Origin: Occallatibacter riparius
GTDB lineage: Bacteria > Acidobacteriota > Terriglobia > Terriglobales > Acidobacteriaceae
DNA: 64,000 bases
Direction of reading: 5' to 3'
NCBI RefSeq assembly: GCF_025264625.1
Contig: NZ_CP093313.1
Location: forward strand, 682,001-746,000
Shown here: piece after piece, positions 43,644-55,100 of the stretch
Layout: each line of letters opens with the position of its first letter
Numbering within the stretch: position 1 is the stretch's first letter
Made by a program: the position numbers and the translations under genes
Notes under the pieces: model-generated
Database searches by the model: none
What the model was told of the DNA's origin: nothing
Seen by the model: only the letters and a program-made list of their open reading frames with translations

Positions 43644-44929
43644 AGCCGACGCGTACGCGTTATCGCGTGGTGGTGCTGGCAATTGGGCTGGCGGTGCTTT
43701 CGTATGTGCAGCGGGTGGCGATTTCAGGAGCGGCGGTTCCGATTGCGCACGATCTGCGGCTCTCGAAAGAACAGATGGGGCTGGTGTTCGGCGCGTTCGG
43801 GCTGGCGTACGCGCTGTTTGAGATTCCCGCGGGGTTGATGGGCGACAAGCTCGGTGTGCGGCGCGCGCTGACGCGGATTGTGCTGGCGTGGTCAGCATTC
43901 ACCGCGCTGACGGGCGCGGCGTGGAATGTGGTTTCGCTGGTGGTGATTCGATTTGTGTTCGGGGCAGGCGAGGCGGGGTGCTTTCCGAACCTGACGCGCA
44001 TGTTGAGCGCTTGGCTGCCGGCGCACGAGCGAGTGACGGCGCAGTCGCTACTGTGGGCTTGTACGCGATGGGGCGGGGCGATCACGCCACCGCTGACGCT
44101 GCTGTGCATTCAGTGGTTCGGATGGCGATGGGCGTTTGTGAGTTTCGCAGCGCTGGGCCTTGTGTGGTGCGCGATTTTCCTGGCGTGGTTCAAAGATGAT
44201 CCGGGGACGCACGGCTCCGTGAATGCGGCGGAGCGGGAGATGCTGGACGCATCGCGCAAACTCACGATGCACGGATCCGAAGAAAGCTGGTTGCGGCTGC
44301 TGCTGACGCGGCGGGTTGCGGTGCTGGGGCTGCAATACTTCTGCTTCTCCTTTGTGTGGTACTTCTACATCACCTGGCTGCCAACCTATCTGCGCGAGGG
44401 ACGAGGGCAATCGGCGAGAGATGCGGCTCTGTTCGCGATGCTGCCATTGCTGTTTGGCGGATTTGGATCGCTGGCGGGAGGGATTGCCGCGCGACGGCTG
44501 CCACGGCGTGCAATTGCGTTGGGAGGGTTTGCCGCGACGGCGATGTTGCTGATTGCGTTTCCACGGATTGAGCATGTTGGGCCGGCGATGGTGGTGATGG
44601 GGCTGGCAAGTTTCGCGAGCGATCTGACGATGCCGATTTCGTGGGACGCGTGCGTGGATATTGGGGCGGGCTACACGGCCACCGTGGCAGCGACCATGAA
44701 TATGCTCGGCAACCTGGCTGGATTTGTGTCGCCGGTGATAGGCGGGCTGCTGCTGCAGCGGATCGGTTCGGCGAAAGTCGGGTGGAACCTGCTGATCGAG
44801 ACGATGGCGGGAGCGGCGGTTGTTTCGGCGTTGTGCTGGCTGTATCTCGATCCGGATGCTGTGCGCCGGGAACGGGAACTCAAGATGAGCGGGGCCGGCT
44901 TGCCGAAGACCGATGCGGTGCTGCCTTGA
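43640..44929 (+). CDS. MFS transporter, anion:cation symporter (hexuronate-type) group
   Basis: 429 residues. The ATG at 43640 overlaps the quinoprotein stop (ATGA); another at 43625 is possible. Twelve membrane helices are predicted, with the MFS loop 2-3 motif GLMGDKLGVRRALT. VFGAGEAGCFPNLTRMLSAW is typical of the ACS group, which includes ExuT and GudP. It likely imports a sugar acid with H+. Position between quinoprotein and SDR suggests it takes up the oxidised product. Confidence 0.93.
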   Translation: MKPTRTRYRVVVLAIGLAVLSYVQRVAISGAAVPIAHDLRLSKEQMGLVFGAFGLAYALFEIPAGLMGDKLGVRRALTRIVLAWSAFTALTGAAWNVVSLVVIRFVFGAGEAGCFPNLTRMLSAWLPAHERVTAQSLLWACTRWGGAITPPLTLLCIQWFGWRWAFVSFAALGLVWCAIFLAWFKDDPGTHGSVNAAEREMLDASRKLTMHGSEESWLRLLLTRRVAVLGLQYFCFSFVWYFYITWLPTYLREGRGQSARDAALFAMLPLLFGGFGSLAGGIAARRLPRRAIALGGFAATAMLLIAFPRIEHVGPAMVVMGLASFASDLTMPISWDACVDIGAGYTATVAATMNMLGNLAGFVSPVIGGLLLQRIGSAKVGWNLLIETMAGAAVVSALCWLYLDPDAVRRERELKMSGAGLPKTDAVLP

Positions 44930-44972
44930 GATGCGTGATGGGCAAAATACTTCAGGTGCGAAGGGGCATTCG

Positions 44973-45728
44973 ATGGAGATAAGTCTGAAGGGCCGGACGG
45001 CAGTGATTACGGGCGGAAGCCGCGGACTGGGCGAAGCAATGGCCAGAGCACTGGCCGGCGCGGGCGCGCAGATTGCACTGGTGGCGCGCGACCGCACGCG
45101 CCTGGAGCAGGTGCGAGAAAGCATTGCCGCGAGCGGCGGAGCGGCCGAGGCGTTTGTCGCAGATGTGACGCGCGAGGATGAGGTGACGAAACTGGCCGAC
45201 GTCGTTCATGCACGCTTCGGGAATGCGCAGATCCTCATCAACAATGCGGGCATTAATGTGCGAAAAAACCTCGTGGACTTTACGCTGGATGAGTTTCGCA
45301 GCGTGCTCGACGCGAGCCTGATTTCGACGTTCCTGATGTGCCGAGCGTTCGCGCCGGGAATGAAGGGTACAGGATACGGGCGCATTGTGAACATGACATC
45401 GATCATGAGTCACGTCTCCATTGCGGGACGGACGGCGTATAGCTCGGCGAAGGCCGCGCTGCTGGGGCTGACGAGAGCGCTCGCGCTGGAACTTGCCTCG
45501 GAGGGAATCACGGTGAATGGGATCAGCCCAGGGCCGATTGGAACGGACATGAATCTCTCGCTGATGGCCAACCCCGAGGTGAGCGCACAGTTCATGGCGA
45601 ATATCCCGGTGGGGCGCTGGGGCAAGGTGGAGGAGATCGGCGCGCTTGCGTGCTATCTCTGTTCAGACGCGGCAGGGTTCGTGACCGGAACTGACATTTT
45701 GATCGATGGCGGATGGACTGCGAAGTAG
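44973..45728 (+). CDS. SDR family oxidoreductase
   Basis: 251 residues from the ATG at 44973 (AAGGGG site). The NAD(P)-binding TGGSRGLGEAMA and NNAG motifs are present, with the catalytic Ser and YSSAK around residues 140-160. The protein ends with GTDILIDGGW, as in FabG and gluconate/2-deoxygluconate dehydrogenases. Within this cassette it is most likely a cytosolic sugar-acid dehydrogenase acting on the imported product; a FabG-like role is the alternative. Confidence 0.93.
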   Translation: MEISLKGRTAVITGGSRGLGEAMARALAGAGAQIALVARDRTRLEQVRESIAASGGAAEAFVADVTREDEVTKLADVVHARFGNAQILINNAGINVRKNLVDFTLDEFRSVLDASLISTFLMCRAFAPGMKGTGYGRIVNMTSIMSHVSIAGRTAYSSAKAALLGLTRALALELASEGITVNGISPGPIGTDMNLSLMANPEVSAQFMANIPVGRWGKVEEIGALACYLCSDAAGFVTGTDILIDGGWTAK

Positions 45729-45740
45729 ATTTAGTAAGCA

Positions 45741-46613
45741 CTAGCGCGGTGCGGCCGCCGGTTGCGGATGTTCTGGAGGCGGCGGGACGTAATCGACGAG
45801 GGAGTCGACCGGTTTGTGCCCGGCCCACGCGATACCGCGCAACAGCATCTGCTGAATTTGATAATTGGCGAAGTTTGCGTACTCGTGGCCTTGCATCCAG
45901 ACGAAGGCGCGGGCGGGCTGGCCTCCTGCCAGCGTGTGTTCATAGGTCCATATCTGCGGAACTACTTCGCCCTTGTGCGCGCCTGCGCTCGGAGTGCCAG
46001 GGATTGCGGTGGTTGCGAGCACGTGGATGCCGGGGTCGTGAGCCCAAGTCATGTTGTAGAAGGCTTCGTCGTAGAGAGTGAAGTTGGACATGCCTTTCAT
46101 AATGGGGTCGGCCGAATCGACGACGTTATACGCGACCGGGGCTCCTAGGGTGTAGTTGACCTCACCGTGTTTCTTGGCGCCTCCGACGAGCGTTGCGAAG
46201 TAGGCAGGATCGGGGCCGCAGAGTGAATCATGCAGGCTGACGAGGCCTCCGCCGCGCTGGACGTAGTGTTGGAGCGCTGCTCTTTGCTCATCGCTGAGAT
46301 AGGCGGCGTCGCCTTTGTAGATGATGACGACGTCGGTGTGCTCGAGGTCCGCAGGGGAGGCTGAGTGGAGCGCGCCGTCAACGATGGCACCATGCTCGGT
46401 GAGGAGTTTGCTCCAATCGGCGAGGAATTGCGGGTAGTCGTGCTGACCGGCCCAGTGGGATTTGAGTCCCGCCCAGATGTAAATGCGCATGCCGTTCTGG
46501 TTCTGGTCCCATGGACGAGGAGCCTGGGCGGTGGAAGGGGCAGACTGCGAGCGGGCACCCGACGGGGCAGAAGCTGCGGCGGCGAGCACTGCGGCAGCAC
46601 AGAGCCGGTGCAT
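45741..46613 (-). CDS. Exported ThuA-domain protein
   Basis: 290 residues from the ATG at 46613, where a signal peptide starts (MHRLCAAAVLAAAAS to RSQSA). The ThuA (type 1 glutamine amidotransferase-like) fold shows DVVIIYKGDAAYLSDEQ, RGGGLVSLHDSLCGPD, the NMTWAHDP strand and the C-terminal GIAWAGHKPVDSL. ThuA proteins occur in sugar-oxidation gene sets, often with PQQ or keto-sugar enzymes. It converges on the quinoprotein cassette and ends 12 bases from the SDR stop, so it may take part in the same sugar pathway. Confidence 0.92.
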   Translation of the reverse strand: MHRLCAAAVLAAAASAPSGARSQSAPSTAQAPRPWDQNQNGMRIYIWAGLKSHWAGQHDYPQFLADWSKLLTEHGAIVDGALHSASPADLEHTDVVIIYKGDAAYLSDEQRAALQHYVQRGGGLVSLHDSLCGPDPAYFATLVGGAKKHGEVNYTLGAPVAYNVVDSADPIMKGMSNFTLYDEAFYNMTWAHDPGIHVLATTAIPGTPSAGAHKGEVVPQIWTYEHTLAGGQPARAFVWMQGHEYANFANYQIQQMLLRGIAWAGHKPVDSLVDYVPPPPEHPQPAAAPR

Positions 46614-46943
46614 CGCGTCTCGGAACCGCGTAGCGCGCGCTGGAATCACATTCCGATACTTAAAGCTAGATTTAACCCTCACCGTAGCCTCTCCTGATGT
46701 TCTCGATGCAGCGTGAATCGCAGAAAATGCGAATCGAGGATCATGGATAAAGGATCGCGAGGCGATATGTCAATTGCACTGGTGGCCGAGGTGGAAGAAA
46801 ACGTGATTGCCAAGTTGATCTTCTTGTGGAGAGACTCGCGCAAGAAAAGGCTCGCGTTTTGAGGATGCTGATGTCGACGGTTTGAACGGACGAGTGAGAA
46901 GAGTGAGTTTGGCTCGGGAGTGATTCTCTGTTCTGTTCCGAAG
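46614..46943. other. Intergenic region upstream of the ThuA gene
   Basis: These 330 bases lie between the ThuA start and the stop of the leftward phosphatase gene. They hold the ThuA promoter region and one possible small frame at 46743. No hairpin with a T tract was seen. Confidence 0.4.
46743..46862 (+). CDS. Possible small ORF of 39 residues
   Basis: An ATG preceded closely by GAGGA opens a 39-codon frame (MDKGSRGDMSIALVAEVEEN and on) ending in a basic KKRLAF. A second in-frame ATG at 46767 has GCGAGG upstream. The protein resembles nothing I recognise. It could be a small regulator or a chance frame. Confidence 0.25.
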   Translation: MDKGSRGDMSIALVAEVEENVIAKLIFLWRDSRKKRLAF

Positions 46944-48098
46944 CTAAGACTTCACATGGAGTGCAACCATCGTCACGTCGTCATCAAGGTCTTCGCCCGC
47001 TCCTCGGGCAGACCACTGCGTGAGTTCGGCGAGCAGCCGGTCCGCAAAACGATCTGCTGTATCGTCGGGACCCGCTTTGAGGACGTCTTCCAATCGCTGA
47101 TCTCCGAACTCTGTCATCTGCGGATTGGTGGTTTCGGTCACGCCATCGGTATAAAGCATTACCCAGCTGCCGGGTTGCAGTGGAATCTCCTTTGAGGTGT
47201 ACGTGGCGAAATCGAATTTGCCCAGGAAGAGCCCGTTCTCCTCGATCTTGCGCATTTCGTAATTCGGCGCGCCCCAAAGCACCAGGGGCGGGTGGCCCGC
47301 TCCTCCGTACGTCAGGGTGCCTCGTTCCATGTCCACATATATGTAGGCTGCGGTTACATAGTGATGCTGGAATTTTCCGCACAGAGCGCGGTTGAGGCCA
47401 TGCAGTACTCGGGCCGGGTCGGCCGCGCAATCCGCCTGCGCGGCGAAGGCGATCTTCAGCATGGACGCAATCAAAGCGGCCGGCATGCCATGCCCCGATA
47501 CGTCTGCGATGAGGATGCCGATGTGTTTGTCATCGACAACGATGAAGTCGTAGAAATCGCCGGCGACAGCGGTCATCGGGATATATCGTGCTGCAATGTC
47601 GAGCCCGGCAAGCTGAGGAATCTGGTGCGGCAGAATCGAAAGCTGGATCTGGCGAGCCGTCTCAAGCTCTTTCTGGATGGCTGAAAGTTGCATCGCAAGT
47701 TGCTCGCGCGTGGCGCGGAGCACGAGATGCGTCTGAACCCTTGCCTTCACGACGGCCGGCGAAAACGGCTTGTGGATGTAGTCCACGGCACCGACGTCGA
47801 AACCGCGGGTTTCGTCCTGGGTTTCAGTCTGCCCCGTAAGAAAGATCACTGGAATATCGTGCGTGTCAGCGTCCGCCTTCAGACGTGTGCAGACCTCATA
47901 CCCATCCATTCCGGGCATCATCACGTCCAGCAGAATGAGATCCGGCTGGGGCGCAGCTTTTACAAGCTCAAGTGCCTTCGCACCGCCAGTGGCAATTCGG
48001 ACATTGTAAGAACCCTTCAGGATGGAGTTGACCATCTGGAGGTTGGACGGTGCGTCGTCCACGATGAGGACGGTCTTCTTCTGGTCCTGCTGGCTCAT
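46944..48098 (-). CDS. Receiver-domain PP2C (SpoIIE/RsbU-type) serine phosphatase
   Basis: 384 residues from the ATG at 48098. The N-terminal receiver has KKTVLIVDDAPSN, the phospho-acceptor Asp in LILLDVMMPGMDG and the Lys in YIHKPFSP. A short coiled linker (LETARQIQLSILP, the RsbU-type hallmark) joins a PP2C domain with metal-binding Asp residues in VAGDFYDF, IADVSGHGMPAA and DDDVTMVAL. Such proteins dephosphorylate anti-sigma-antagonist partners in response to phosphorylation. Its receiver is clearly paralogous to that of the adenylate cyclase at 56449. Confidence 0.95.
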   Translation of the reverse strand: MSQQDQKKTVLIVDDAPSNLQMVNSILKGSYNVRIATGGAKALELVKAAPQPDLILLDVMMPGMDGYEVCTRLKADADTHDIPVIFLTGQTETQDETRGFDVGAVDYIHKPFSPAVVKARVQTHLVLRATREQLAMQLSAIQKELETARQIQLSILPHQIPQLAGLDIAARYIPMTAVAGDFYDFIVVDDKHIGILIADVSGHGMPAALIASMLKIAFAAQADCAADPARVLHGLNRALCGKFQHHYVTAAYIYVDMERGTLTYGGAGHPPLVLWGAPNYEMRKIEENGLFLGKFDFATYTSKEIPLQPGSWVMLYTDGVTETTNPQMTEFGDQRLEDVLKAGPDDTADRFADRLLAELTQWSARGAGEDLDDDVTMVALHVKS

Positions 48099-48535
48099 GT
48101 CGTTTCCGGGACTTCTCGGTGCTGCCACGCAGACTCGTCTAGTGGCGCGCCCCATTCAAAGGCGTTGAGGGGAGACTATCCAGCATGGCCGTGTACCGAA
48201 ACTGGAATTTATGCCAGTGGCCGGACGCCTTTCGGAAGTCGCGAAAATTGTGACGGTTGCGCCCTGGAGATGATTTTCGGCTGGTTGGCAGCCTTCTTCC
48301 GTGGTTAACGGCTGGCGGCAAATCGGCGCGGATTCAGGGCAGCTGACTAGCACTTTTGGCAGTTATACGAGCGCTCTAGGGGAAGGATTATTTCTACTCA
48401 ACTGTTCCCCCGGAAGTGGGCTGCGCCATGTTTTCCCTTCTAGTCTTGCAGTGCACGGAGGCCGATTTCCTGGTTGAGATTTCGGCTCATGGTGGGTTCT
48501 TGCATTGCCCTTGGAAGGCCTGATCGAGAAAGCCG
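48099..48535. other. Intergenic region between divergent signalling genes
   Basis: These 437 bases separate the leftward receiver-phosphatase from the rightward glucosidase/signalling genes and should contain both promoters. I found no RNA gene, strong hairpin or convincing promoter box. Composition is less GC-rich than the coding parts. Confidence 0.4.
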
Positions 48536-51271
48536 ATGACGATAACGGCGGTTGGATACGATGCGCAAAGTGAAGTGCAAGCTGACGGGAACGGGCTTGC
48601 CCGGCCGCCGCATCCAGAGAGTACGGCTGAAGGCATCCGATTGCGGGAGACGTTTGGAAAGCTCCTCTGGCGCCGGTGGGGACCGTATGCCAGCGAGCGT
48701 TCGTGGGGGACAGTTCGCGAAGACTACAGCCCAAATGGCGCGGCTTGGGATCATTTGTCGCACGATGCCTCGCGGAGCAAGGCTTACCGGTGGGGCGAAG
48801 ATGGGATCGCAGCAATTTGCGATCGATACCAGTTGCTTTTATTCGGGCTCGCTCTCTGGAATGGGGAAGATCCGATCCTGAAGGAGCGGCTTTTCGGACT
48901 AACTCCGGCGGAGGGGAATCACGGCGAAGACGTAAAGGAGTATTACTTCTATCTCGATAACACTCCGACTCACTCTTACATGAAGTACCTCTATAAGTAT
49001 CCGCAGACACGGTATCCGTATGAGCGGTTGACTGAGGAGAACAGGAACCGCGCAGGCAAGGGTCTCGAATTCGAATTGCTGGATACCGAGATCTTCGACG
49101 AGGACCGGTACTTCGACGTGTTTGTGGAATATGCGAAGTCCTCGGCCGAGGACATCTGCATACGGGTTGAGGCGGTCAACCGCGGTCCAGAGGCTGCACC
49201 GCTGCATTTGATTCCGCATCTCTGGTTTCGCAACACGTGGGCATGGGGTGAGACGCGCGGCGTGGCGCCTGTCATTGGGGAGGGACCCGACCGGGAACAA
49301 TCGATTAGTCTTCTCGCCGACGACACGCATGCAGACCGCTTGAAGAACCTTCCGTTCGAATACCACCTCGGCCAGCGCTATTTGTTCGCACCTGACGGGG
49401 GAGAGCGTCTCTTCACAGACAACGAGACAAACGCAGAGAGGTTGTACGGAGTACCGAGCGCGAGCCGGTACGTCAAGGATGCGTTTCATCGCGCCATCGT
49501 CAAAGGCGAGACAGAGGCGGTGAACTCGAACCGGACCGGAACGAAGGCATGCCTGCATTACGCATACAAGGTGCCTGCCGGAGAGTCTGTCGTGTTGCTT
49601 CTGCGGCTTTCCGCCGAAGCGCCATCGGACCCGCTAAGAAACGTTGAGCAGATCGTGAAGACGCGCCGGGCGGAGGCTGATGAGTTTTATGCGACCATTC
49701 AACCGCCGAACGCGACAGACGACGAGAAGTTGATACAGCGGCAAGCATTCGCAGGCCTGTTGTGGTCGAAACAGAGCTACTTATTCGATGTGAACGCATG
49801 GTTGGAGGGCGATAACTCCAATGCGCCACCGCCCGCTTCTCGTGCAGCAATTAGAAATCGGCATTGGCGGCACCTCAACTCGATGCGCATCCTATCGATG
49901 CCGGATAAGTGGGAGTACCCGTGGTTCGCAGCTTGGGACCTTGCGTTTCACACTGTACCGTTCGCAATCATTGATCCGGAGTTTGCGAAGGAACAGCTCT
50001 TCCTGATGCTGTTCGAACAGTTCCAGCACCCCAACGGGCAAATCCCCGCCTACGAATGGGAGTTCTCCGATCTTAATCCTCCAGTGCATGCGTGGGCAGT
50101 GTGGCGCGTGTATGCGATGGATAAGGCGCGCCAAGGGAAGGGCGACCGTGAATTCTTGGAGAAATGCTTTCATAAATTGCTGATCAACTTTGCATGGTGG
50201 GTCAACAAGGTTGATAGCGCGGGGAACAACGTTTTCGAAGGCGGATTCCTCGGGCTGGATAACATCACGGTGATTGATCGCAGCGACAAACTGCCGGGAG
50301 GGGCGGTTCTAGAGCAGTCGGATGCCACAGGCTGGATGGGCATGTTCTGCCTGAACCTCATGCGCATTGCGCTCGAACTGGCAGTGGAAAGCAAAGCATA
50401 TGAAAGCCTGGCCCTGAAGTTCTTCGAGCACTACATCTATATTGGCGCAGCCATGAAGAACATGGGAGGCCGTAGCTACTCGCTGTGGGACGAGGAGGAC
50501 GGCTTCTTCTATGACGTGCTGCGATTCCCGGACGGGAGTTTCCACAAGTTCAAGGTGCGGTCCCTGGTTGGGATCATTCCGCTCTATGCCGCGGAGACGC
50601 TTCGGCTTGCAGACATTGATGGGTTTCAGGAGTTCCAAACCAATTTCCTGTGGTTTGTGAGGAATCGCAAGCAGCTCACTGAGAGCTGCTGCCATTATGT
50701 CGAGTGCAAGAACCAATACGAACTCACCGTGGTGAATGAACAACAACTGAGGCGAATGCTGGAGAGGCTCGTCAGCCCCGACGAATTTCTCTCTCCGTTT
50801 GGAATTCGAAGCTTGTCCAAGTTCCACGAGTCTCATCCGTTCCAATTTGGCTACAGCGAAGTTCGCTACGATCCAGCCGAGTCGGACAACAAAATCAAGG
50901 GCGGTAATTCCAATTGGCGAGGCCCTATTTGGTTCCCGACGACTTTTCTGATCATTGAGTCGCTGCGGACTCTCGGCGCGGGCTATGGCGACGACTTCAG
51001 GATCCGTATTCCAGGGCAGTCCGGTGAAAAGAATCTACTGGAGATTGCGCGCGAAGTTGCCAATCGGATGATCAGGATCTACACGCGGAACGAAGAGGGT
51101 GAAAGGCCGGTATACGGCGGCACGCGGAAGTTCCAACAGGATCCGCACTGGAGGGACCTGATCCTGTTTTATGAGTTCTATCACGGGGACAATGGCGCCG
51201 GGATTGGAGCCTCTCACCAAACCGGATGGAGCGCGCTTGTCGCTGCTCTTATTGATGATTGGAGGCGCTGA
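48536..51271 (+). CDS. GH63-type glucosidase (MGH1-like alpha/alpha barrel)
   Basis: 911 residues with no signal peptide, so cytosolic. The first 400 residues form a beta-rich domain ([20 protein letters not shown] and on). The second half is an alpha/alpha barrel of the GH63/MGH1 type, with [19 protein letters not shown], the acidic [15 protein letters not shown] segment and [16 protein letters not shown]. Such enzymes hydrolyse alpha-glucosides or glucosylglycerate/mannosylglycerate solutes. It is the first of four same-strand genes; the next starts 36 bases on. A metabolic link to the cAMP genes is not evident. Confidence 0.92.
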   Translation: MTITAVGYDAQSEVQADGNGLARPPHPESTAEGIRLRETFGKLLWRRWGPYASERSWGTVREDYSPNGAAWDHLSHDASRSKAYRWGEDGIAAICDRYQLLLFGLALWNGEDPILKERLFGLTPAEGNHGEDVKEYYFYLDNTPTHSYMKYLYKYPQTRYPYERLTEENRNRAGKGLEFELLDTEIFDEDRYFDVFVEYAKSSAEDICIRVEAVNRGPEAAPLHLIPHLWFRNTWAWGETRGVAPVIGEGPDREQSISLLADDTHADRLKNLPFEYHLGQRYLFAPDGGERLFTDNETNAERLYGVPSASRYVKDAFHRAIVKGETEAVNSNRTGTKACLHYAYKVPAGESVVLLLRLSAEAPSDPLRNVEQIVKTRRAEADEFYATIQPPNATDDEKLIQRQAFAGLLWSKQSYLFDVNAWLEGDNSNAPPPASRAAIRNRHWRHLNSMRILSMPDKWEYPWFAAWDLAFHTVPFAIIDPEFAKEQLFLMLFEQFQHPNGQIPAYEWEFSDLNPPVHAWAVWRVYAMDKARQGKGDREFLEKCFHKLLINFAWWVNKVDSAGNNVFEGGFLGLDNITVIDRSDKLPGGAVLEQSDATGWMGMFCLNLMRIALELAVESKAYESLALKFFEHYIYIGAAMKNMGGRSYSLWDEEDGFFYDVLRFPDGSFHKFKVRSLVGIIPLYAAETLRLADIDGFQEFQTNFLWFVRNRKQLTESCCHYVECKNQYELTVVNEQQLRRMLERLVSPDEFLSPFGIRSLSKFHESHPFQFGYSEVRYDPAESDNKIKGGNSNWRGPIWFPTTFLIIESLRTLGAGYGDDFRIRIPGQSGEKNLLEIAREVANRMIRIYTRNEEGERPVYGGTRKFQQDPHWRDLILFYEFYHGDNGAGIGASHQTGWSALVAALIDDWRR

Positions 51272-51307
51272 GACCGTGTGCGACGCGCGAGTGATTGAGG
51301 TCCGGCG

Positions 51308-52069
51308 ATGAGAGTCAGACTACTTGGATCGTGTGCGGCCGACATTTCCCGCCAATATGTGTCCAGCTATTTGATCAATGATTCAGTAGCAATCGACGCA
51401 GGCAGCCTTGGATTCTGGCGGACACCACAAGACCAAGAGGCGGTTAAGCATGTTTTTCTGACGCATGCACACACAGATCACATCGCCAGTTTGCCCATCT
51501 TTATCGAAAATGCGTGGACGCCGACCGGGGATTGTCCAACTGTATATGGGGGTATTGAGACCCTCGAGGACGTACAGAAGCACATATTCAATAACCGGAC
51601 GTGGCCGGATTTCATCGCGATCTCCAAGACCATGCCTCCGTTTCTGCGCACCGTCGTACTTCGACCCGAATTGCCGGTGCAAGCGACGGGGCTCACAATG
51701 ACTCCGGTACCGGTCAACCACTTAGTCCCCACTTTTGGCTTTGTTGTAAGCGACGGAGAGAGCGCGGTCATCTTTGGAGGCGACTCGGGCCCTACCGATC
51801 GGCTTTGGGAGATCGCTCGCAAAACACCCGGAGTACGCGCCGTTTTTCTTGAGGCGTGTTTTCCCAACTCGATGTCGCGTCTTGCCGAGGTGTCACGTCA
51901 TCTGACGCCGCAGATGTTCGCGGCTGAAGCCGCGAAATTGCCGCCGGGGACCCGCTTCATCGCTGTTCATATCAAGGTGCGTTATCGCGATCAGGTGATT
52001 CAGGAATTAAGTGAACTCAACATGGCCAATCTGGAGATCGGCGAATGCGAGGAAGAATACCGCTTCTGA
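51308..52069 (+). CDS. Class II cyclic-nucleotide phosphodiesterase-like MBL hydrolase
   Basis: 253 residues, with GAGG eight bases before the ATG. The metallo-beta-lactamase metal motif THAHTDH is followed by IASLPIFIEN, the pattern of class II (PDE1/CpdP-type) cAMP phosphodiesterases. VPVNHLVPTFGFVV, GGDSGPTDRLWE and EACFPN supply further metal ligands and the family core. It would hydrolyse 3',5'-cAMP to AMP in the cytosol. It precedes a hybrid kinase (40-base gap) and a receiver-adenylate cyclase, which strongly supports a cyclic-nucleotide substrate. Confidence 0.85.
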   Translation: MRVRLLGSCAADISRQYVSSYLINDSVAIDAGSLGFWRTPQDQEAVKHVFLTHAHTDHIASLPIFIENAWTPTGDCPTVYGGIETLEDVQKHIFNNRTWPDFIAISKTMPPFLRTVVLRPELPVQATGLTMTPVPVNHLVPTFGFVVSDGESAVIFGGDSGPTDRLWEIARKTPGVRAVFLEACFPNSMSRLAEVSRHLTPQMFAAEAAKLPPGTRFIAVHIKVRYRDQVIQELSELNMANLEIGECEEEYRF

Positions 52070-52109
52070 GGTGCTGGGCCTCTGAAACGGCTGCGGCGAA
52101 CGAGGGTTT

Positions 52110-55100
52110 ATGACCATAGCGAAGAGATTGGCTTTCCTACTTGCGTTACCGATTGTAGTGCTCATAGCGCTGAGTGGTTTCGTAGTTTATGAATTGGCCG
52201 GCATCGAAAAACAGAGCCGCTTTGTAAGCGAGCAGCAGATTGAAAGCCTCGCCGCGCTCGGCAATATCTCGAGGGAACTTGGCAATGCGAGGGTGGAGTT
52301 GCGCAACAGTCTGCTTGCCGAAGATCCGGCTTTGACTGCGCAAACGGCTGCGGAATTCGACAAGCACGTTAAAGCAACAACGGATCTGCTTGCTCACTAT
52401 GGAGATACTCTTGTTTCGGACGAACAGGACCGGCGGCAATATCTTGAGTTCCGCGAGCTATTCCACGACTGGACCTCGGAGTCCAGGAGGCTGATAAGTT
52501 CGTCAGCCGGCGGACATCGAGCCGAGGCCCGATCTCTTTTGCTGTCGGGGTATATGCCGGATCTAGGGGTGCGCCTCAGTGAGGCACTGTCGTCATGGAT
52601 CGACCATAACGAGGCTCTGTCGCGGCACGCAGGGAGGGAAGTTTCAGGCTCTGTTGGGAGGCTTCTGCGAAACTTGTTGATCGCGACCGCAAGCGCAATG
52701 CTCCTTTCCTTCGCTTTCGGATACTTCACATTCCGCCGCATCGTGCACCCGATTCGGGGATTGCAGAACTCGGTACAGGCAATCGCAGGGGGCGATTACA
52801 TACAGGCAGTGCCGTTCACAACGATGGCCGGGGAAACAGGGGACCTGGCGCGCTCCATTGAGGTGCTTAAGCAAGATGCGTCGGAAACATCGCAGCAGCG
52901 CTGGTTGAAGGCGAGTGTTGCCAAGCTGTCATCGATCCTGCAGGGTGCTGAGTCGATTCCGGCGTTCGGCGAGAATCTGTTGTCCGAAATCGTGCCACTT
53001 CTCGGCGGGGGCGCGGCCGCATTTTACGTGCGCGAGGGCGATGCTGGGCGCTTTCGGCGAGCAGCAGGTTATGGAATGGCCGACGGATGCCCGGCCGATT
53101 TCATCACGGAAGACGGGGGTCTGGCTGGTGAGTGTGTACGTCAACGAGTGCCCCTCACGGTGAAGAGTCTGCCCAGCGCCTATATCAGGATCTCGTCGGC
53201 ATTAGGCTCTGCTCCGCCGGTGGAGACGACGGCCTGGCCGATTCTCTCTCTCGACTCAGTGCTGGCGGTGCTCGAATTTGCCTCGTTCCGCGAGCTGAGT
53301 TCCAGAGAGAAGGCATTGACAGAAGAATTGATGCCGGTTGTGGCACTGAATCTCGAAGTCCTGTTGCGCAATCTTGCCACACAGCAACTACTGCTTCAGA
53401 CTCAGCAGCAGGCGAAGGAATTGGAAGCGAGCGAGGAGCGCTCACGCCTCATACTCGGGTCCACAGCGGACGGAATCTTCGGGACAGACGCGGACGGAGT
53501 CATTACGTTCATCAATCCTGCGGCCTGCCACATGCTTGGCTTCGCTCAGGAGGAACTCCTTGGCGGACATTCACACGCAATGTTCCATCACCATCATCCT
53601 GACGGGAGCGACTATCCCAAGGAACAGTGTCCGATGTTCGCGGCTTATGCGCATGGCACTTCCAGCCACGTCGACGACGAGTTCCTGTGGCGCAAGGACG
53701 GCAGCGGCGTCCCGGTTGAGTATGGCGCGAGACCGGTGTTCAAAGACGGAGCCGTGATCGGATCAGTCGTAAGCTTTACCGATATCACTGAACGGCGAAA
53801 GGCAGAAGAGCGCCTCCGCGAGACGGAGCGGTTCTTCCGCAGCGTTTTGGAATCTGCGCCGGATGCAATGATGGTCGTTGGCCAAGATGGCACGATACGG
53901 ATCGCGAACGCACAGTGCGAGAGAGTGTTTGGATATACCCGCGAGGAGTTATCGGGCCAACCTGTGGAGATGCTGGTGCCGGAGGACATCCGAAGGGGGC
54001 ACCCTGCTCTGCGAGAGGGATTTTTCCATGCCCCCAGTGCCCGCCCAATGGGAGCAGCTCTAGCCCTGGCGGGCCTGCGGAAAGACGGCTCGCTGTTTCC
54101 GATTGAGATAGGCCTGAGTCCGTTACCCGCGAAGGGCAACGAATCGGCGCAGGTAGCCGTATCGATCAGGGACATCACGGAGCGGAAGGAGCAGGAACGG
54201 CAGATCATCGAGGCGAGACAGAAGGCCGAAGAGGCCACTGCGGCCAAATCGATGTTCTTGGCAAACATGAGCCACGAGATCAGGACACCGATGAACGCCA
54301 TCATCGGCATGACCCACCTGGCGCTCAAGACCGATCTCACGCCGAAGCAGGCAGACTACCTGACGAAGGTGCGGTCGGCTGCCGGAACACTGCTGGGAAT
54401 CATCAATGACATTCTCGACTTCTCAAAGATCGAAGCGGGCAAACTTGACATCGAAAATGCGGAATTCCAGTTTGAGAACGTGCTCCAGAACCTGATCACC
54501 GTAGTTGGCCAGAAGGCGGAAGAAAAAGGGCTGGAATTTCTGGTCTCGGCGCAATCCGACATTCCACCAAGTCTGGTGGGTGACCCGCTGCGGCTCGGGC
54601 AAATTCTCATCAATCTGGTCAACAACGCCGTGAAGTTCACTCAGCACGGTGAGGTCGTTGTGTCGGTTGCCGTTGAGGAGCGCGCATCCGACCGGATCAC
54701 TCTGGGCTTTGCTGTCAGGGACACGGGTATCGGTATGACGCCGGAGCAGTGCTCACGGCTGTTCCAGGCATTCTCCCAGGCGGATACGTCGACGACGCGC
54801 AAGTTTGGAGGGACTGGCCTGGGGTTGTCGATCAGCAAGCGGCTGGTGGAAATGATGGGTGGGCGAATCTGGGCGGAAAGCGAGCCCGGCGTGGGCAGCA
54901 CTTTTCGCTTCACTGCCTCATTCGGGATTGGATCGCAACAACACCAGCAGAGGTTTGTTCCCGATCTGGCTGGGCTCCGCGCGTTGGTGGTGGACGATAA
55001 CGCTCAGGCGCGCGAGATTCTCTGCGATGCGCTTCGGGGGTTCGCACTACGCGCCGATTCAGTTGATTCGGGCCGCGCCTCTCTCCAGGCGCTTGCGAGC

